A stretch of 64,000 nucleotides of DNA from Nematopogon swammerdamellus (lineage: Eukaryota > Arthropoda > Insecta > Lepidoptera > Adelidae). Location: positions 19,925,891 through 19,989,890 of the forward strand of contig OX336349.1 of NCBI GenBank assembly GCA_946902875.1, given 5' to 3'. Shown piece by piece: positions 54,684 to 64,000 of the stretch (the first letter of the stretch is position 1; each line of letters opens with the position of its first letter). A model generated the notes under the pieces. That model saw only the letters and a program-made list of their open reading frames with translations, was not told the DNA's origin and made no database searches. A program made the position numbers and the translations under genes.

Positions 54684-55598
54684 CTGAACAGTTGAAGGAA
54701 ATCACTAGTGTATCGTCTATTGCTTTGACCCTGCGTTTAGTACACAACCATTGGATTTGTACAGTCGCACTGAGTGTAGGTAGGCGGAAACCGTATTGCC
54801 ACAGATAAAGAATATACGAGTACGTGCGTCTAGGGCGACCCTTCTCGACTCTTCCACTCAAATTCGCTCCATAAATCTCTTTCGTTAGTCTTCTACATCT
54901 ATTTTTCTAACATGGCGGAACAACCGAATTATTCCTTTTTAAAGATTCACTATATGTATATCTTCTTTTAGGCCAAAACGCTCTCAGACTACACTGTGTC
55001 TCAATACTTATATATCTCATTGTAACTCCACGCGTACCCCTCAAGCCCTCAACGGAAGCGAAATGCTTAACAGCATTATTTTAAATCGAACAGCTTTACT
55101 CACGGTTCCACTCCGAGCTATGTGGCTCGACGTTAACAGCATTACATTTATCCTCCTTTCATGCTTCGTCTGCCAAGCCCACCATCAGTATAGGTAGTAG
55201 GAGTCAGGACTCTGGCCGTAATCTAGTATTATAAACATTTGAAATAGAATGGCCACTGACAATTCTGTGGGGACGTACATAATGACTATGACATTACTAA
55301 TTGAAATGAAATTTCTCTGTAATATGAATTCATCAAGTTCAATTAGTTCAAAGTAACTATGCATTATTTCTCTGAAGAATTTTGCTCTCGCTTTCAAAGC
55401 TTCTTTTTGCCATCGGAATTCATAATACGAGAACCCAAATCAATTTTCAACCACTCTCGGTCGAAAGTTTCATCTTTAATTCCTCTGAACTATTACTTGT
55501 GTTTAATCGAATATCAAAGCTTCCAAAATACCAATCAGTACTACCGCTGGTATGAATCCGGGAACAGACTCGCCCATAGCAACTCCAGTGAAATTCAT
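54684..55598 (-). other. intron between exons B and C, unique part
   Basis: No repeat or additional exon identified. The phases of B and C fit each other directly, so no intervening exon is required. Confidence 0.45.
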
Positions 55599-55599
55599 A

Positions 55600-55875
55600 G
55601 GAATTTTTATGGCAGCCGACATTGTTGGCTACACCACATTAATTGCTACGACCGTGACCTCAGTGCATTAAACCTTGTTGCTATCAGAAATAGGTGCATT
55701 GTAATGGTTTCCTTTGTTCGTGGCGGCTACACAGATTTGGATGGAAAACACGGACCAATTTTATAAACAGTCGTTACGACCGATATTCTTTCAGTGTGGG
55801 GATACCAAGCCGCCTAAGCTTAATCCTGCCTGCGACAAAGTAAAGAACCGTTTTACATGGAATCCGCACGATGAT
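55600..55875 (-). mobile_element. old SINE-A copy
   Basis: Strongly diverged, but the order of landmarks is kept: 'tttttatggcagccgacatt', 'gttggctacaccac', 'gcggctacac', 'ggaaaacacgg', 'acatggaatccg'. Confidence 0.6.
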
Positions 55876-56445
55876 GCAACTTGTTATGAGACGAAAATAC
55901 TGAGTTGGACGTCCTTGGTGGACATATTCAAATTGTGCATAACGAAAGATGTACATAATATGTAAGTTTATTATATACATATATATGCTTAATTAAAGTA
56001 TTTACGAGTATGTAGTATTCGTATGTAGTTTATCATACATACTTCTTTACAGTCTAACACATTGCCACAAACTATTCTTGTTCGCCTGCATGTACTTCTC
56101 CCACATCCCAAAGGTTAGTTAGAAGAGAATGCCTCGCGGCATTATGCTCGCCTGTTGTACCTAATTTTTTTAAATTGGTATTCAATAAATATACCATAAG
56201 AATGATTAATAAAGAATAAAGAATAAATAAGGTAACTGGTGTGAAATTAATAAGTTTAAATAAATAATTGAAAAGTATGAAAATCTGACATCAAAGGAAC
56301 GTCTGGTATGGAACCTAGTTCTGACAGTAACAAGGCAGTTATGGCTTAACATAATTTTATCAGCGACGATGTAATCAACTAAGAACGTTAGAAGAGGTAG
56401 GGACGCCGGACCTTCCCGCGCCAGCGTAACAAGATATTAGTAAAC

Positions 56446-57364
56446 ATGTACCAATAACTTAGTTTTTAGTCCCGCACCGTCACTCATATTAACTTATTAA
56501 ATCGGCTTACCGGTGCGATGAATGGCGAGCGCATCGCTGCAGCTCGACGTTTCGAGTCCTCTATGGGACCCGTTTTCAAGAGGACGTGCTAGCTCCTCCG
56601 GCAGCCAGCACGTCACTGACAGGAGCCCGCCTGCTTCTCAAATTGTAGTGGTGGGTAGGTATAACTTCCGGATTAGCTGCGTTCCTTGCCTCTTCGGACC
56701 TACAGAAATTGCTGACGGTGTCGAGCTCTAGGAGATCGTCGCTTCGGTTCTGTGTTGACTGCAGCGTAGCCAGTACCGGCTTCCATATCGGAAAATCTTA
56801 CATAGGACAGACAAAACGGAGTGTCAGTACAAGGTTTACTGAACATATTCGAGCGGTCAAGAAAGGTCAAGCGGACAAGTCAGCGATTTGTGACCACATC
56901 GACTCCGGACAAAATCATTGGATTAGATTCGATCAGGTGAAGATTCTCGCCACCGAAAAACGACATCTGCCGCGTATTGTCCGTGAGTCGATAGAAATTG
57001 CAAAACGCGACAACTTCAACCGCGAAGATTCTTTCAAGATCTCGCCGATATGGAAGCCAGTACTGGCTACGCTGCAGTCAACACAGAACCGAAGCGACGA
57101 TCTCCTAGAGCTCGACACCGTCAGCAATTTGTGTAGGTCCGAAGAGGCAAGGAACGCAGCGAATCCGCAAGTTATACCTACCCACCACTACAATTTGAGA
57201 AGCAGGCGGGCTCCTGTCAGGGACGTGCTGGCTGCCGGAGGAGGAGCTAGCACGTCCTCTTGAAAACGGGTCCCATAGAGGACTCGAAACGTCGAGCTGC
57301 AGCGATGCGCTCGCCATTCATCGCACCGGTAAGTCGATTTAATAAGTTAATATGTACCAATAAC
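56446..57364 (+). mobile_element. 5'-truncated Penelope-like element with inverted arms
   Basis: Inserted between two copies of ATGTACCAATAAC (13-bp target duplication: 56446-56458 and 57352-57364). Left arm 56488-56791 and right arm 57045-57351 are about 97% identical inverted copies; the only length difference is one CTC triplet. The single-copy centre (56792-57044) plus the right arm encode the GIY-YIG endonuclease C terminus. Penelope elements are known for such inverted partial copies at their 5' side. The reverse transcriptase is missing. Confidence 0.85.
56789..57263 (+). pseudogene. Penelope GIY-YIG endonuclease domain, 5'-truncated
   Basis: Reads K-S-Y-I-G-Q-T-K-R-S-V-S-T-R-F-T-E-H, the YIG half of the GIY-YIG signature with the conserved arginine, then AICDHIDSGQNHWIRFDQVK, RESIEIAKRDNFNREDSFKI and IWKPVL near the end, with stop TGA at 57261-57263. 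These are the landmarks of the Penelope endonuclease. The GIY half and the reverse transcriptase are cut off by the inverted arm; residues translated upstream of 56789 come from antisense reading of that arm and are not part of the protein. Confidence 0.85.
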
Positions 57365-57579
57365 ATTCGTCGGTCGCCCGCTGGCCACATAGCGTCAACA
57401 TTCCCCCACCCGATTTCACCCAATCAGAGCGCCCGCCGTCCCCTCCGCTACCCGCGTAGCTCGGCGACGCTGGTTCTCATTGTGACAAGCAACAAGCATT
57501 GGACAGTCCGACGTCCCTACCTCTTCTAACGTTCTTGTAATCAACCATGCTTTATTTATTAACAATAAACAATACAGAC

Positions 57580-57763
57580 CAGCGTTCTGGAGGCCGAGCT
57601 CCCGCAGGAGTAGAGCGGCGAGGTCGGTGCGCGCGCGCGCTGCGTCCCAGCGGCGCGCGTGCAGCGGCGCGCGCAGCTGGCCGTAGCGGCGCGTGACGCA
57701 CAGTGCGCCGGTCGCGCCGCGCGCCACCGCGTGCACGAGCCGCAACGATGTCTCCGCTTCATC
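57580..57763 (-). CDS. exon B of the putative Cache-domain receptor
   Basis: 184 nt. Acceptor gtcggatgCAG|G, then DEAETSLRLVHAVARGATG, ALCVTRRYGQLRAPLHARRW, DAARARTDLAALLLRELGLQ and N-A, ending CTG|GTCTGT in phase 1. The donor is weaker than the others. Entry is phase 0, matching exon A, and exit phase 1, matching exon C. Very GC-rich (CpG-laden) against AT-rich flanks. Leucine-rich helix pattern LAALLLRELGLQ continuing into EVLQAVAKGL of exon C. If the donor were not used, the frame would run on into the Mutator-like element, which is unlikely to be real. Confidence 0.75.
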
Positions 57764-57780
57764 CTGCATCCGACAACACC

Positions 57781-57841
57781 TTTTTAGGGTTCGGTACGGG
57801 ACCCTATTACTAAGCCTACGCCGTCTCTCTGTCCGTCCGTC
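57781..57841 (+). mobile_element. REP-C 5' fragment
   Basis: 'agggttcggtacgggaccct', 'attactaagcctacgccg', short GTCC array, then broken by SINE-B. It starts 18 bases upstream of the exon B acceptor. Confidence 0.75.
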
Positions 57842-57848
57842 TTTTTTT

Positions 57849-58240
57849 TTTTATATAATCCGGTATGGGTGGCTGAGTCAGAGGGGCCAAAGCACATGCT
57901 CTGACCAGCCAATATCACCTCCGAGAGGGTAGGTGCCATACCGGAGACTTCCCTGGATTGCCGGCTATACTGGACTAAGGAGAACACAACCGAGGCTGCT
58001 ATGCGGTCATCTTACATCCAGTACGGTGGTATCAACCCAGTCGGCTACAATTTGAGCCTACCTCCTAGTAAGGGGCAAGGGAAGGGACCTACAGTTTTAC
58101 ACCGGTTCCAAACGGTGAAGCAGCAGGTGTAGGTATACACGTAAATTTTTACGTCAGAAAAAACTCATTGGTACACGCCGACCGGATTCGAACCTCGGAC
58201 CTCTCGCATGATAAGCCGAACCACTCGGCCACCCGTCGCT
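57849..58240 (-). mobile_element. SINE-B copy, full length
   Basis: On the minus strand the head 'gcgacgggtggccgagtgg', 'aggttcgaatccggtcggc' is clear. The body shares 'aaactgtaggtcccttccc' and 'ttactaggaggtaggctc' with SINE-A. It lies inside a REP-C sequence. Confidence 0.9.
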
Positions 58241-58357
58241 TAATTTTTTTTACTTTTTATATTTTTTATTATTTGTTGTTATAATAATAACACATATTCT
58301 GTGAAAATTTCAACGGGCTACCTATTACGGTTCAAGAGATACAGCCCTCGGACAGAT
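58241..58357 (-). mobile_element. REP-C fragment, reversed
   Basis: Carries 'aacgggctacctattacgg' and 'gagatacagccctcggacag'. It is inverted relative to the 57781-57841 piece, so the two do not come from one simple interrupted copy. Confidence 0.7.
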
Positions 58358-58404
58358 TTTTTTCTTCAGAAAAATTTATTGATTCACTTCGGACGCATTC
58401 GAAC

Positions 58405-58480
58405 CAAGGACCGAGCGATTACTCTGCTTACTCCGATGATTCAGGATTCAGCGTGTGTGATATGTATGTATGTATGTATT
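58405..58480 (+). mobile_element. REP-D tail with (TATG)n
   Basis: 'gattactctgcttactccg', 'ggattcagcgtgtgtgat', (ATGT)5. Confidence 0.7.
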
Positions 58481-59048
58481 AGAAAACACATCTAGTGGAA
58501 TACACGTTTGTTCAGAAGGATTGGACACATTTCTAGGAGGTGCGCACAAAATATGCCATGGCGGAAGGTATTTTCATAATTTAATTATTTAATTTAATAT
58601 TTATTAAAATATATATATTTCATTCTTCCGCGATTTTATCCTCATAATAAGCAACTAGCACAAAGCCGCAGGTAGACCTCGCCTATACTAAAATGACAGT
58701 TCCAGCTACTGCGCTTCTCTAACCATCATTACTGTGACCATGCCCAGTATATGAACAGTGACGACATCTTGTGTTAGTTGGGGTGCACATCAGCTCACGC
58801 CCGAGCTAACGAGTGCCTAATAGAGCGTTAACTGAGCCTGATGACTTAATTACCCGTGGAGACCCACCCCCAACCCCCACCGGGGGGAAGGCATCCCCTT
58901 CTGTTCTGGAAATGCTGTCACCTTTGATTATTTAAAAGGCCGCCACTGATGCTGTGTTAAAAGATGCGCCCCAGGTGATTTGGCGAGGGATAATAGATAC
59001 GCTACTCTGTGCTTTCTATAGGTAAATCTTATGTTTTTTTTTATTTAT
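58481..59048 (-). other. intron A-B, unique part
   Basis: No repeat or exon recognised. Confidence 0.4.
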
Positions 59049-59417
59049 TTTTTTATGGAACCTGACACGGTTGGCTACATCACCTACAACATCCGTTATG
59101 TCAGCCCATAACACAGGGTGAACTAGGTGCCATGTCAGTGCTTCCCTTCATTTCATGTCGGCTACACTAAACTGGACGGAAAACACGAACTATTTACATA
59201 GCCGTTTCGACCGACGTTTCGTTCAGTGCGGTGGTACCAACCCGGCCGGGATAAACCCTACCACCTAGTAAGGTAAGAAGGGAAGGGACCTACAGTTTAA
59301 CGTGGAATCCGAACCACGGTCAGCCTCCAACGGTCGAGCGGTCACCCATCCAATCACTGACCGCGCTCAGCGCTGCTTAATAACAGTTGACTAACCAACC
59401 GCGCTACCGAGGCTGAC
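59049..59417 (-). mobile_element. SINE-A copy, full length
   Basis: Minus copy from the A-tail to 'gctaccgaggctgac'; one of the least diverged in the window. Confidence 0.92.
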
Positions 59418-59424
59418 GAATTTT

Positions 59425-59512
59425 CTTATCCCTTAGTCGACTTTTACGACATGCGACGGGGAGAGATGCAGTGGGGCTATTCTTTTTACGTACCGACCCC
59501 ACACGGTACAAA
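59425..59512 (-). mobile_element. REP-D 5' fragment
   Basis: 'cgacttttacgacatgcg', 'ggggagagatgcagtgggg', 'accgaccccacacggtac'. It starts directly after SINE-A. Confidence 0.7.
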
Positions 59513-59528
59513 ATTATGTAAATTTTAT

Positions 59529-59680
59529 TTCATTCAGAATATGTGGAACACACTCCGTGGCCATCTATTTTCTCCCAAGTACAGCCTGGGATTGTTCAAA
59601 AGGGGCGTGAAATGGCTCCTGTCAGGCCGGCATGGCATTCGCAATCCCGTGCATTACAGAATGTCCATGGGCCTCATTGT
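59529..59680 (+). pseudogene. LINE tail fragment (LRGHLFSPKYSLGLFKRG)
   Basis: Reads MWNTLRGHLFSPKYSLGLF and KRGVKWLLSGRHGIRNP across two overlapping frames, then the UTR 'gtccatgggcctcattg'. Confidence 0.65.
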
Positions 59681-60819
59681 AATCATTGTAAAATTCACCT
59701 ACTTGTAGGTGAACTTTTTTTTTGACGTGAAGTGAAAACATCTTTATAAAGGCTCCGATATATTCAGTGAGATACTTGCCCAACTGTGATGCTTTTGTGT
59801 CCGCTTTTTACATATTTTTTGTATTCGTTATACCTTGTGCGGCCCAAGGGTTGCGAAACCAAGTGGCGTGTATATTTCTAAAGACCATAGTCCGTTGCTA
59901 AGTGTGTGCAGCTTGTGTGAGTGTCATCGAGGGCCAAAGTGTCGAAGAAAGGTCCCAAAATTCAGTCAGCGCGATCAAAGAATCGTTGTAGTTCCATAGT
60001 GGAGAGATGTCTTTTAGGGTTTTTAACAATAATTTGTTAATATCCGCCCCATAGTACTCATCTTCTCCATCGCTTAGGGCCCACCAGAGTCCCTAAGGGA
60101 TAGAGAACGCTCCACGAAATTCAACACAATTTCTGAATCCCTCTCACTTGGGCTCGCCAACAGTTTATGTATGCTAACAACCAAATTGAGTCTCTCCACC
60201 CTAAATCTGTAATTCCGTCCGTAATTCCTCGTTCTGACCACACTACATCAGCAAATGGTACATGTCATCCTCCTATCTGCCAGGTGGTTACATTCTATTT
60301 GATTCTTGGATATATCTAGAGGTGCTCAATGAAACCGTTAAAAGTCGTCCAGAACCTTTTTACTCGGAGAAAACTGGGTCTAACTGCATTATCGTATTTA
60401 TCGTTTATTGTTATTCTCATGGCAGTAAGACTTCACTCAAACTTGTCACAATTTGTTCTATCCGGTTCGATTACACGAAGAGGAACCGGCTAGAAACTTA
60501 GCAGGGTATTTTTTTTTCATAAACATTAATACAAGTAGGTATTTAGTTACTACCCACATTAACATCGCCTAATAGTGTATCGAAAAACACAGCTTGAGAG
60601 TAAGATTAATTTTTTTTTATTCGTTTCTAACAAAACAATGTCATTGTATCGAAAGCACGGATCACGTTTTGTAATAGAATTTACCGGCAAGGGTATGTAT
60701 CTAATTTAAGTTTGCAAATCGAAGAAGTTCTACCCCGCTGAAACTGGAGCTTAACATGCCTTTTATATAGGGACTACCAAAGAAATATATGTATAGAAAT
60801 AGATAATCTCTAGTTTGTT
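59681..60819 (-). other. intron A-B; repeat scrap at 60455-60515
   Basis: 'tccggttcgattacacgaag' and 'ccggctagaaacttagcagg' near 60455-60510 recur reversed at 63395-63460 (a LINE 3' end). Otherwise anonymous. Confidence 0.4.
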
Positions 60820-61110
60820 TACATAACCGACAACACTCGTAATGACAGCCCATAGCACCTTGTTCAACTAGGCGCTATGTCAGTGTTTCCCTTTGGTCAT
60901 GTTTGTTGGCTACACTGGACTGGACGGAAAATACGATCTATTTACGTAACCGCTTCGAGCGACCATTATATTCAGTGTCGTTGCACCGACCCGGGCGGTT
61001 TAAACAACCCTACCATCTAGTAAGGAAGGGTCCTACAGTTTTTCGTGGAATCCGAACCACGGCCAGCATCAACGGTTGAACGGTCATTCATCCAAGTTCA
61101 AAGTACTTAT
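60820..61110 (-). mobile_element. SINE-A copy, diverged
   Basis: Landmarks in order: 'tgacagcccatagcacc', 'gcgctatgtcagtgtttcc', 'ggacggaaaatacg', 'gtggaatccgaaccacgg'. The head end is lost after 'cattcatccaagtt'. Confidence 0.75.
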
Positions 61111-61190
61111 CAAGTAATACGGTACTTCTAGGTGGCTCGTGGTGCACGTTATATAAAATTTACTCTTAAGTAATAATCCTATGACTCCTC

Positions 61191-61320
61191 TTTTTTTTTT
61201 TATGGAAACTGACACGGTTGGCTACATCCCCTACAGCATCCATGATGTCAGAGCCCATACCACCGGGTGAACTAGGGGCCATATTCCTTTGGTCGCGTGC
61301 CGGCCACACTGAACTGGACA
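61191..61320 (-). mobile_element. SINE-A 3' end, inside intron 1 close to exon A
   Basis: Tail and first part of the body, to 'ccacactgaactggac'. It ends about 46 bases downstream of the exon A donor. Confidence 0.85.
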
Positions 61321-61365
61321 TGCGAAATGTTTTCTGGTGCGCGCAATGCGAATGCGATGCCGTAC

Positions 61366-61467
61366 CTTCAAGGTGTGGTTGTGGGCGTGTAGGTAGAGCG
61401 GCAGACAGATGAGTGCGAGCGCGGCGGGCAGAATCTCGCCGCGCAGGCGCCGCCGCCCCGCCGCCAT
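61366..61467 (-). CDS. exon A: start codon and signal peptide of the putative Cache-domain receptor
   Basis: The start at 61467 (ttcaagATGG, good context) gives MAAGRRRLRGEILPAALALI and CLPLYLHAHNHTLK, 34 codons, then donor AAG|GTACGG, phase 0. The basic N terminus followed by a 14-residue hydrophobic core is a signal peptide, placing the following exons outside the cell. The block is GC-rich to about 61500 and includes a tttgtcagcagtg segment that could be an initiator or an acceptor, so the transcript's 5' end is uncertain. The phase agrees with exon B 3.6 kb away. Confidence 0.75.
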
Positions 61468-61559
61468 CTTGAAACCACATCCGCACGCTCCGAGCGCCGC
61501 ACTGCTGACAAACACACATCATTCATGTTTTCATAATGAACGTCAGCAATAACAACACT

Positions 61560-61655
61560 GTCAGGCCGGCGTGGCATTCGTAGCCCGCATGCGACCGAAT
61601 GTCCATGGGCGTCGCTAGACACCTTATGGTTGACTCGAAGTCACATGTCGCGCTT
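61560..61655 (+). pseudogene. LINE 3' UTR fragment (FKRG family)
   Basis: 'gtcaggccggcgtggcattc', 'catgggcgtcgctagacacc'. It lies just upstream of exon A, antisense to it. Confidence 0.6.
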
Positions 61656-62192
61656 ACTATAAAAAACAAAAACAAAAAAAAAGGTAGAGTGTGTTCATTT
61701 TACGAAGGCACGAGGAGTATGAGGTAGGTAGGTAGGTAGGGAATCTAGGGAACGACTCGGTTCGACGGAGCGACGCGGAGACGTGAAGTACTTGTGTACC
61801 GACCCGATACGAACATTAGTATACTTACAACAAGCCGTAAACCGAAATCAAGGCGAGCCGAGCCTCCGGCTCAGCCAGCCGGCTTATACAACAAGAAACC
61901 TCTATCAGAACTTCAATACACTCGCGGCTCTGCCCGGGCAAAGTTGGTTTCTTTTACTCTCATATCTTACTAAAGTGAATCCGGCTAACGTCGCATCCAG
62001 GCTATCTGAGCGCTCGAATTGCAGGCCTCAAAAATGGGGAACAAAATGAAGGAGGACCGATGATATATTACGTAACCTTTATTTTGGTAGGGCGAGACCA
62101 AGTTTATGATGAGAAGAACCAAAAGAAAGTAATATTATAATATGGAGAGGGAATTGCAGATGTCACTTAGGGTGGACAGACTCAATTTACTT
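61656..62192. other. no gene recognised
   Basis: (GTAG)n short array near 61723. An 88-codon plus frame at 61783-62049 has no recognisable family. Confidence 0.35.
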
Positions 62193-62580
62193 TTAGGGTT
62201 CCGTATCCGGTACGGGACCCTATTACTAAGCCTACGCCGTTTATCTGTCTGTCTGAGGGCTGTATCTCTTGAACCGTAATAGGTGGCCCGTTGAAATTTT
62301 CACAGAATATGTGTTATTTATTATGCCCGATAAAACAACAAATAATAATAAAAATAAAAAAAAGAAAAAAATTAATGGGGGTTGCCATAGAAGAAACCAA
62401 AAATTGTATGCGCGCGCGCCATCTACCGAATAGATTATGAAGCATTTTAACTAATCATGAATTTTAACTAATATGAAGCATTTCATAAAACACGCCATAG
62501 ATGGCGTGAGTGGCGCTGACCATGACATGGCGATACGGAACACTCGGTGCGCGAGTTCGACTCGCACTTGGCCGTTTTTT
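62193..62580 (+). mobile_element. REP-C copy, full length
   Basis: Complete order with a short array (GTCTGTCTG); it ends 'gagttcgactcgcacttgg' and GCCG plus T-run. Confidence 0.9.
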
Positions 62581-63394
62581 AGTCACATTACTTCTATTTA
62601 CTGTGTTGCGATAAGTCACGTAGTATATTAACGGCGCGCCCAAACGTCGCGCGTCGCAGCCTCCGGTACGATTGTTCCGGCTCGGATTGTGTAGTTCCGA
62701 CAACTTTGAATCCGACTCGGCCCAGCGAGAGAACTCTCAACAACCGTATACGCTGCTCGGCGGGGCGCGTTGGCGGCGTGGGAGGCCGTATGCACAGTGG
62801 TGTGTCGTTATGTCGTCGTAGTGTTATTAATTATTATGTAGGTATGTATTTATTTATTTATTTATTTAGTTTTAATGAAATCAACAGCATTACATTTAAA
62901 ATATAACTAAAATTATTTATAAAAAAAAACAAACCAAATTATAGATGTCTCTGATTAAAACAAAAATACATAGAGATAACATACTAAACAAAACAAAACA
63001 AAGGAAGAAATTAACATTACAGAAAATATTTTTACCTACCAGTGTGTGTGTGTGAGAGAGAGAGGGAGTGTGTGTGTAAGAGAGTATCTATGTAATATCG
63101 TTGGAATTGCACAATATTAGTATAAGTTAATCTATGTGGGCTTCTAAACAGGTGTGCCAAATTTCATAAGCGTGATTGCAAGCATTGACATGACTTGATA
63201 CGATATGTATCAACAATTTCTGACAAAGGCTCTATACACCTGATTTTATTTATACTTTTACTTTTACTTTTGATTTTATGTGGTCAGAATTATCAAGCTT
63301 AAATTATAGTTATTCTAGCTCTCAAACTATATCTTAACACTGTAAGCGGTGTCTATTGTGTAGCTAGTCACAATGTATTGTAATTGAAGACGTT
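62581..63394. other. GC patch and simple repeats, no gene
   Basis: GC-rich patch at 62630-62810 (possible promoter), (TATT)n near 62846-62866, and (GT)n(GA)n(GT)n at 63040-63080. No supported exon. Confidence 0.35.
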
Positions 63395-63660
63395 AAAAAA
63401 GAACCCTGCGAAGTTTCTTGCCGGCTCTTCTTTGTGGGTGTAATCGAACCGGATTGTAAAAACTAAACAGGACAAATTCAAGCGTAGTGTACTACCATAC
63501 GAATGATGAATAAAGAATAAAGAATAAAGAATATGTATGTTTGTATGTATGTTTGTATGTATGTTTGTATGTATGTTTGTATGTATGTATGTATGTATGT
63601 ATGTATGCATGTTTGTATGCATGTTTGTATGTATGTATGTATTTATGTTTGTCCACGCAT
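63395..63660. repeat. LINE 3' end and compound TATG/TTTG microsatellite
   Basis: 'gaaccctgcgaagtttcttg' and 'ggctcttctttgtgggtg' (reverse of 60455-60515) are followed by (GAATAAA)3 and then an array of TATG and TTTG units, 63532-63650. The frames over the array (LYVCLYVCM) are artefacts. Confidence 0.8.
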
Positions 63661-64000
63661 TACTCCGAAACAATTAATCGGATTGTAAATATTCTTTTTA
63701 ATTGGCTTACTTGCTTCAAATTAGGGAACAGTGCAAGTTTCATCAAAATTGGTTAAGTAGTTTTTAAGATATGGACTGTTATGTGTACCAAGCACTGGAA
63801 AAACACGTCGTCGGTTTAACGCCTAATTCTACGCAGAACTTGTTATCTCTGTCTTCTCTACTTTTTATCTCTATCTTTAACCCTTCAGTTCTACCTGTTT
63901 TTCGAAGCCGGTGTAATGTTTTTTCAAACAGTTTTTTTTAAACATACCTCATTTTATTACAATCAGGCCCAGATATAGGGTTACCATACGTCAGGATTTG
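63661..64000. other. dispersed-repeat text, no gene
   Basis: 'cattttattacaatcaggcc' resembles 3930-3955. No coding signal. Confidence 0.35.

Larger units (their letters stand above)
56371..57545. mobile_element. Mutator-like element with 9-bp TSD, host of the Penelope insertion
   Basis: Direct repeat GTAATCAAC at 56371-56379 and 57537-57545. Terminal inverted repeats of about 35 bp follow: AAGAACGTTAGAAGAGGTAG and onward at 56381-56416, inverted at 57501-57536, with few mismatches. One extra T lies between the left duplication and the repeat. A 9-10 bp target duplication with long terminal repeats fits the Mutator superfamily. Without the nested Penelope piece the element is only about 250 bp, a miniature non-autonomous copy. 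Its right end lies 34-43 bases inside the intron from the exon B donor. Confidence 0.75.

Noticed and set aside
54687..54861. N-terminal extension of the exon C frame
   Set aside because: AT-rich, not protein-like, and upstream of a strong acceptor whose phase matches exon B.
55359..55766. 135-codon plus-strand frame
   Set aside because: Its second half is an old reversed SINE-A and its first half is anonymous intron sequence.
56709..57263. 184-codon frame taken as a whole gene
   Set aside because: Its first ~27 residues are antisense translation of the inverted Penelope arm; only the part from about 56789 is a real domain fragment.
58160..58240. Ser/Leu tRNA gene on the minus strand
   Set aside because: The A- and B-box are good, but the anticodon arm is distorted and the sequence continues into the SINE-B body.
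60262..60501. 79-codon plus-strand frame
   Set aside because: Its 3' third is a LINE 3' end repeated at 63.4 kb; the rest has no support.

Overview
This is a stretch of animal nuclear genome, most probably a moth or butterfly. It is AT-rich and intron-like, with GC-rich islands, and it is dominated by transposable-element copies. The lepidopteran call rests on an intact mag-type Ty3/Gypsy retrotransposon and on dense repeat families of a lepidopteran kind: a family ending in a (TATG)n tail, a GTTCCGTA...GCCGG family, and Helitron-like CTAG ends. No bacterial-style genes or operons are present. There is one 200-base assembly gap (49552-49751).

Genes. (1) A multi-exon gene runs on the minus strand from about 61.5 kb down to 52.4 kb. 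I rebuilt it by eye from splice sites, and the phases agree at every junction. Exon A (61366-61467) carries a signal peptide. It is followed by exon B (57580-57763), exon C (54476-54683) and exon D. Exon D is present as FOUR tandem 165-nt copies (52363-53148), separated by identical-length 42-nt introns. The predicted extracellular region has a C-terminal W-S-x-P-Y-Y-x-C ... W-L-L-S-Y-T-V-P pattern, which I tentatively read as the Cache-type ectodomain of a GPR158/GPR179-like orphan class C receptor. Later exons are not recognised in the window. (2) The first exon of a second, secreted protein lies on the minus strand at 45175-45232, with a TATA-like box upstream. (3) Weaker candidates are a terminal exon at 10295-10446 (minus), an initiator exon at 35450-35525 (plus) and a CpG-rich 5' exon near 100-334 (plus).

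Mobile elements. 28469-32846 is a complete, apparently very young LTR retrotransposon on the minus strand. It has identical 134-bp LTRs, a CCCTC target duplication and one 1366-codon gag-pol frame. It is extremely compact: the primer-binding site overlaps the start codon and the polypurine tract abuts the stop codon. Two near-identical 840/830-bp DNA elements (5839-6678 and 50333-51162) each have a perfect 8-bp target duplication, and a 14-bp remnant of a third insertion sits 32 bp from the second copy. 56371-57545 is a nest: a Mutator-like element holding a 5'-truncated Penelope-like element whose GIY-YIG domain lies between 305-bp inverted arms. 37042-38184 is a 1.14-kb mariner-type foldback.

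Repeats. Two SINE families share one body under different heads. SINE-A has a tRNA-like head fused to a 5S rRNA segment; SINE-B has a Ser/Leu tRNA-like head. Three further families (REP-C, REP-D, REP-E), fragments of several LINEs, minisatellites (11743-12090 and 48095-48790) and a 230-bp GACG tetranucleotide array fill most of the rest.

Layout: 1-13 kb repeats and LINE scraps; 13-28 kb REP-E, SINEs and hairpins; 28.5-32.8 kb the LTR element inside a LINE tail; 33-45 kb LINE tails, the mariner foldback and SINEs; 45.2 kb the secreted-protein first exon; 46-51 kb repeats, minisatellite, gap and DNA element; 52.3-61.5 kb the multi-exon gene with repeat-filled introns; 61.5-64 kb repeats.
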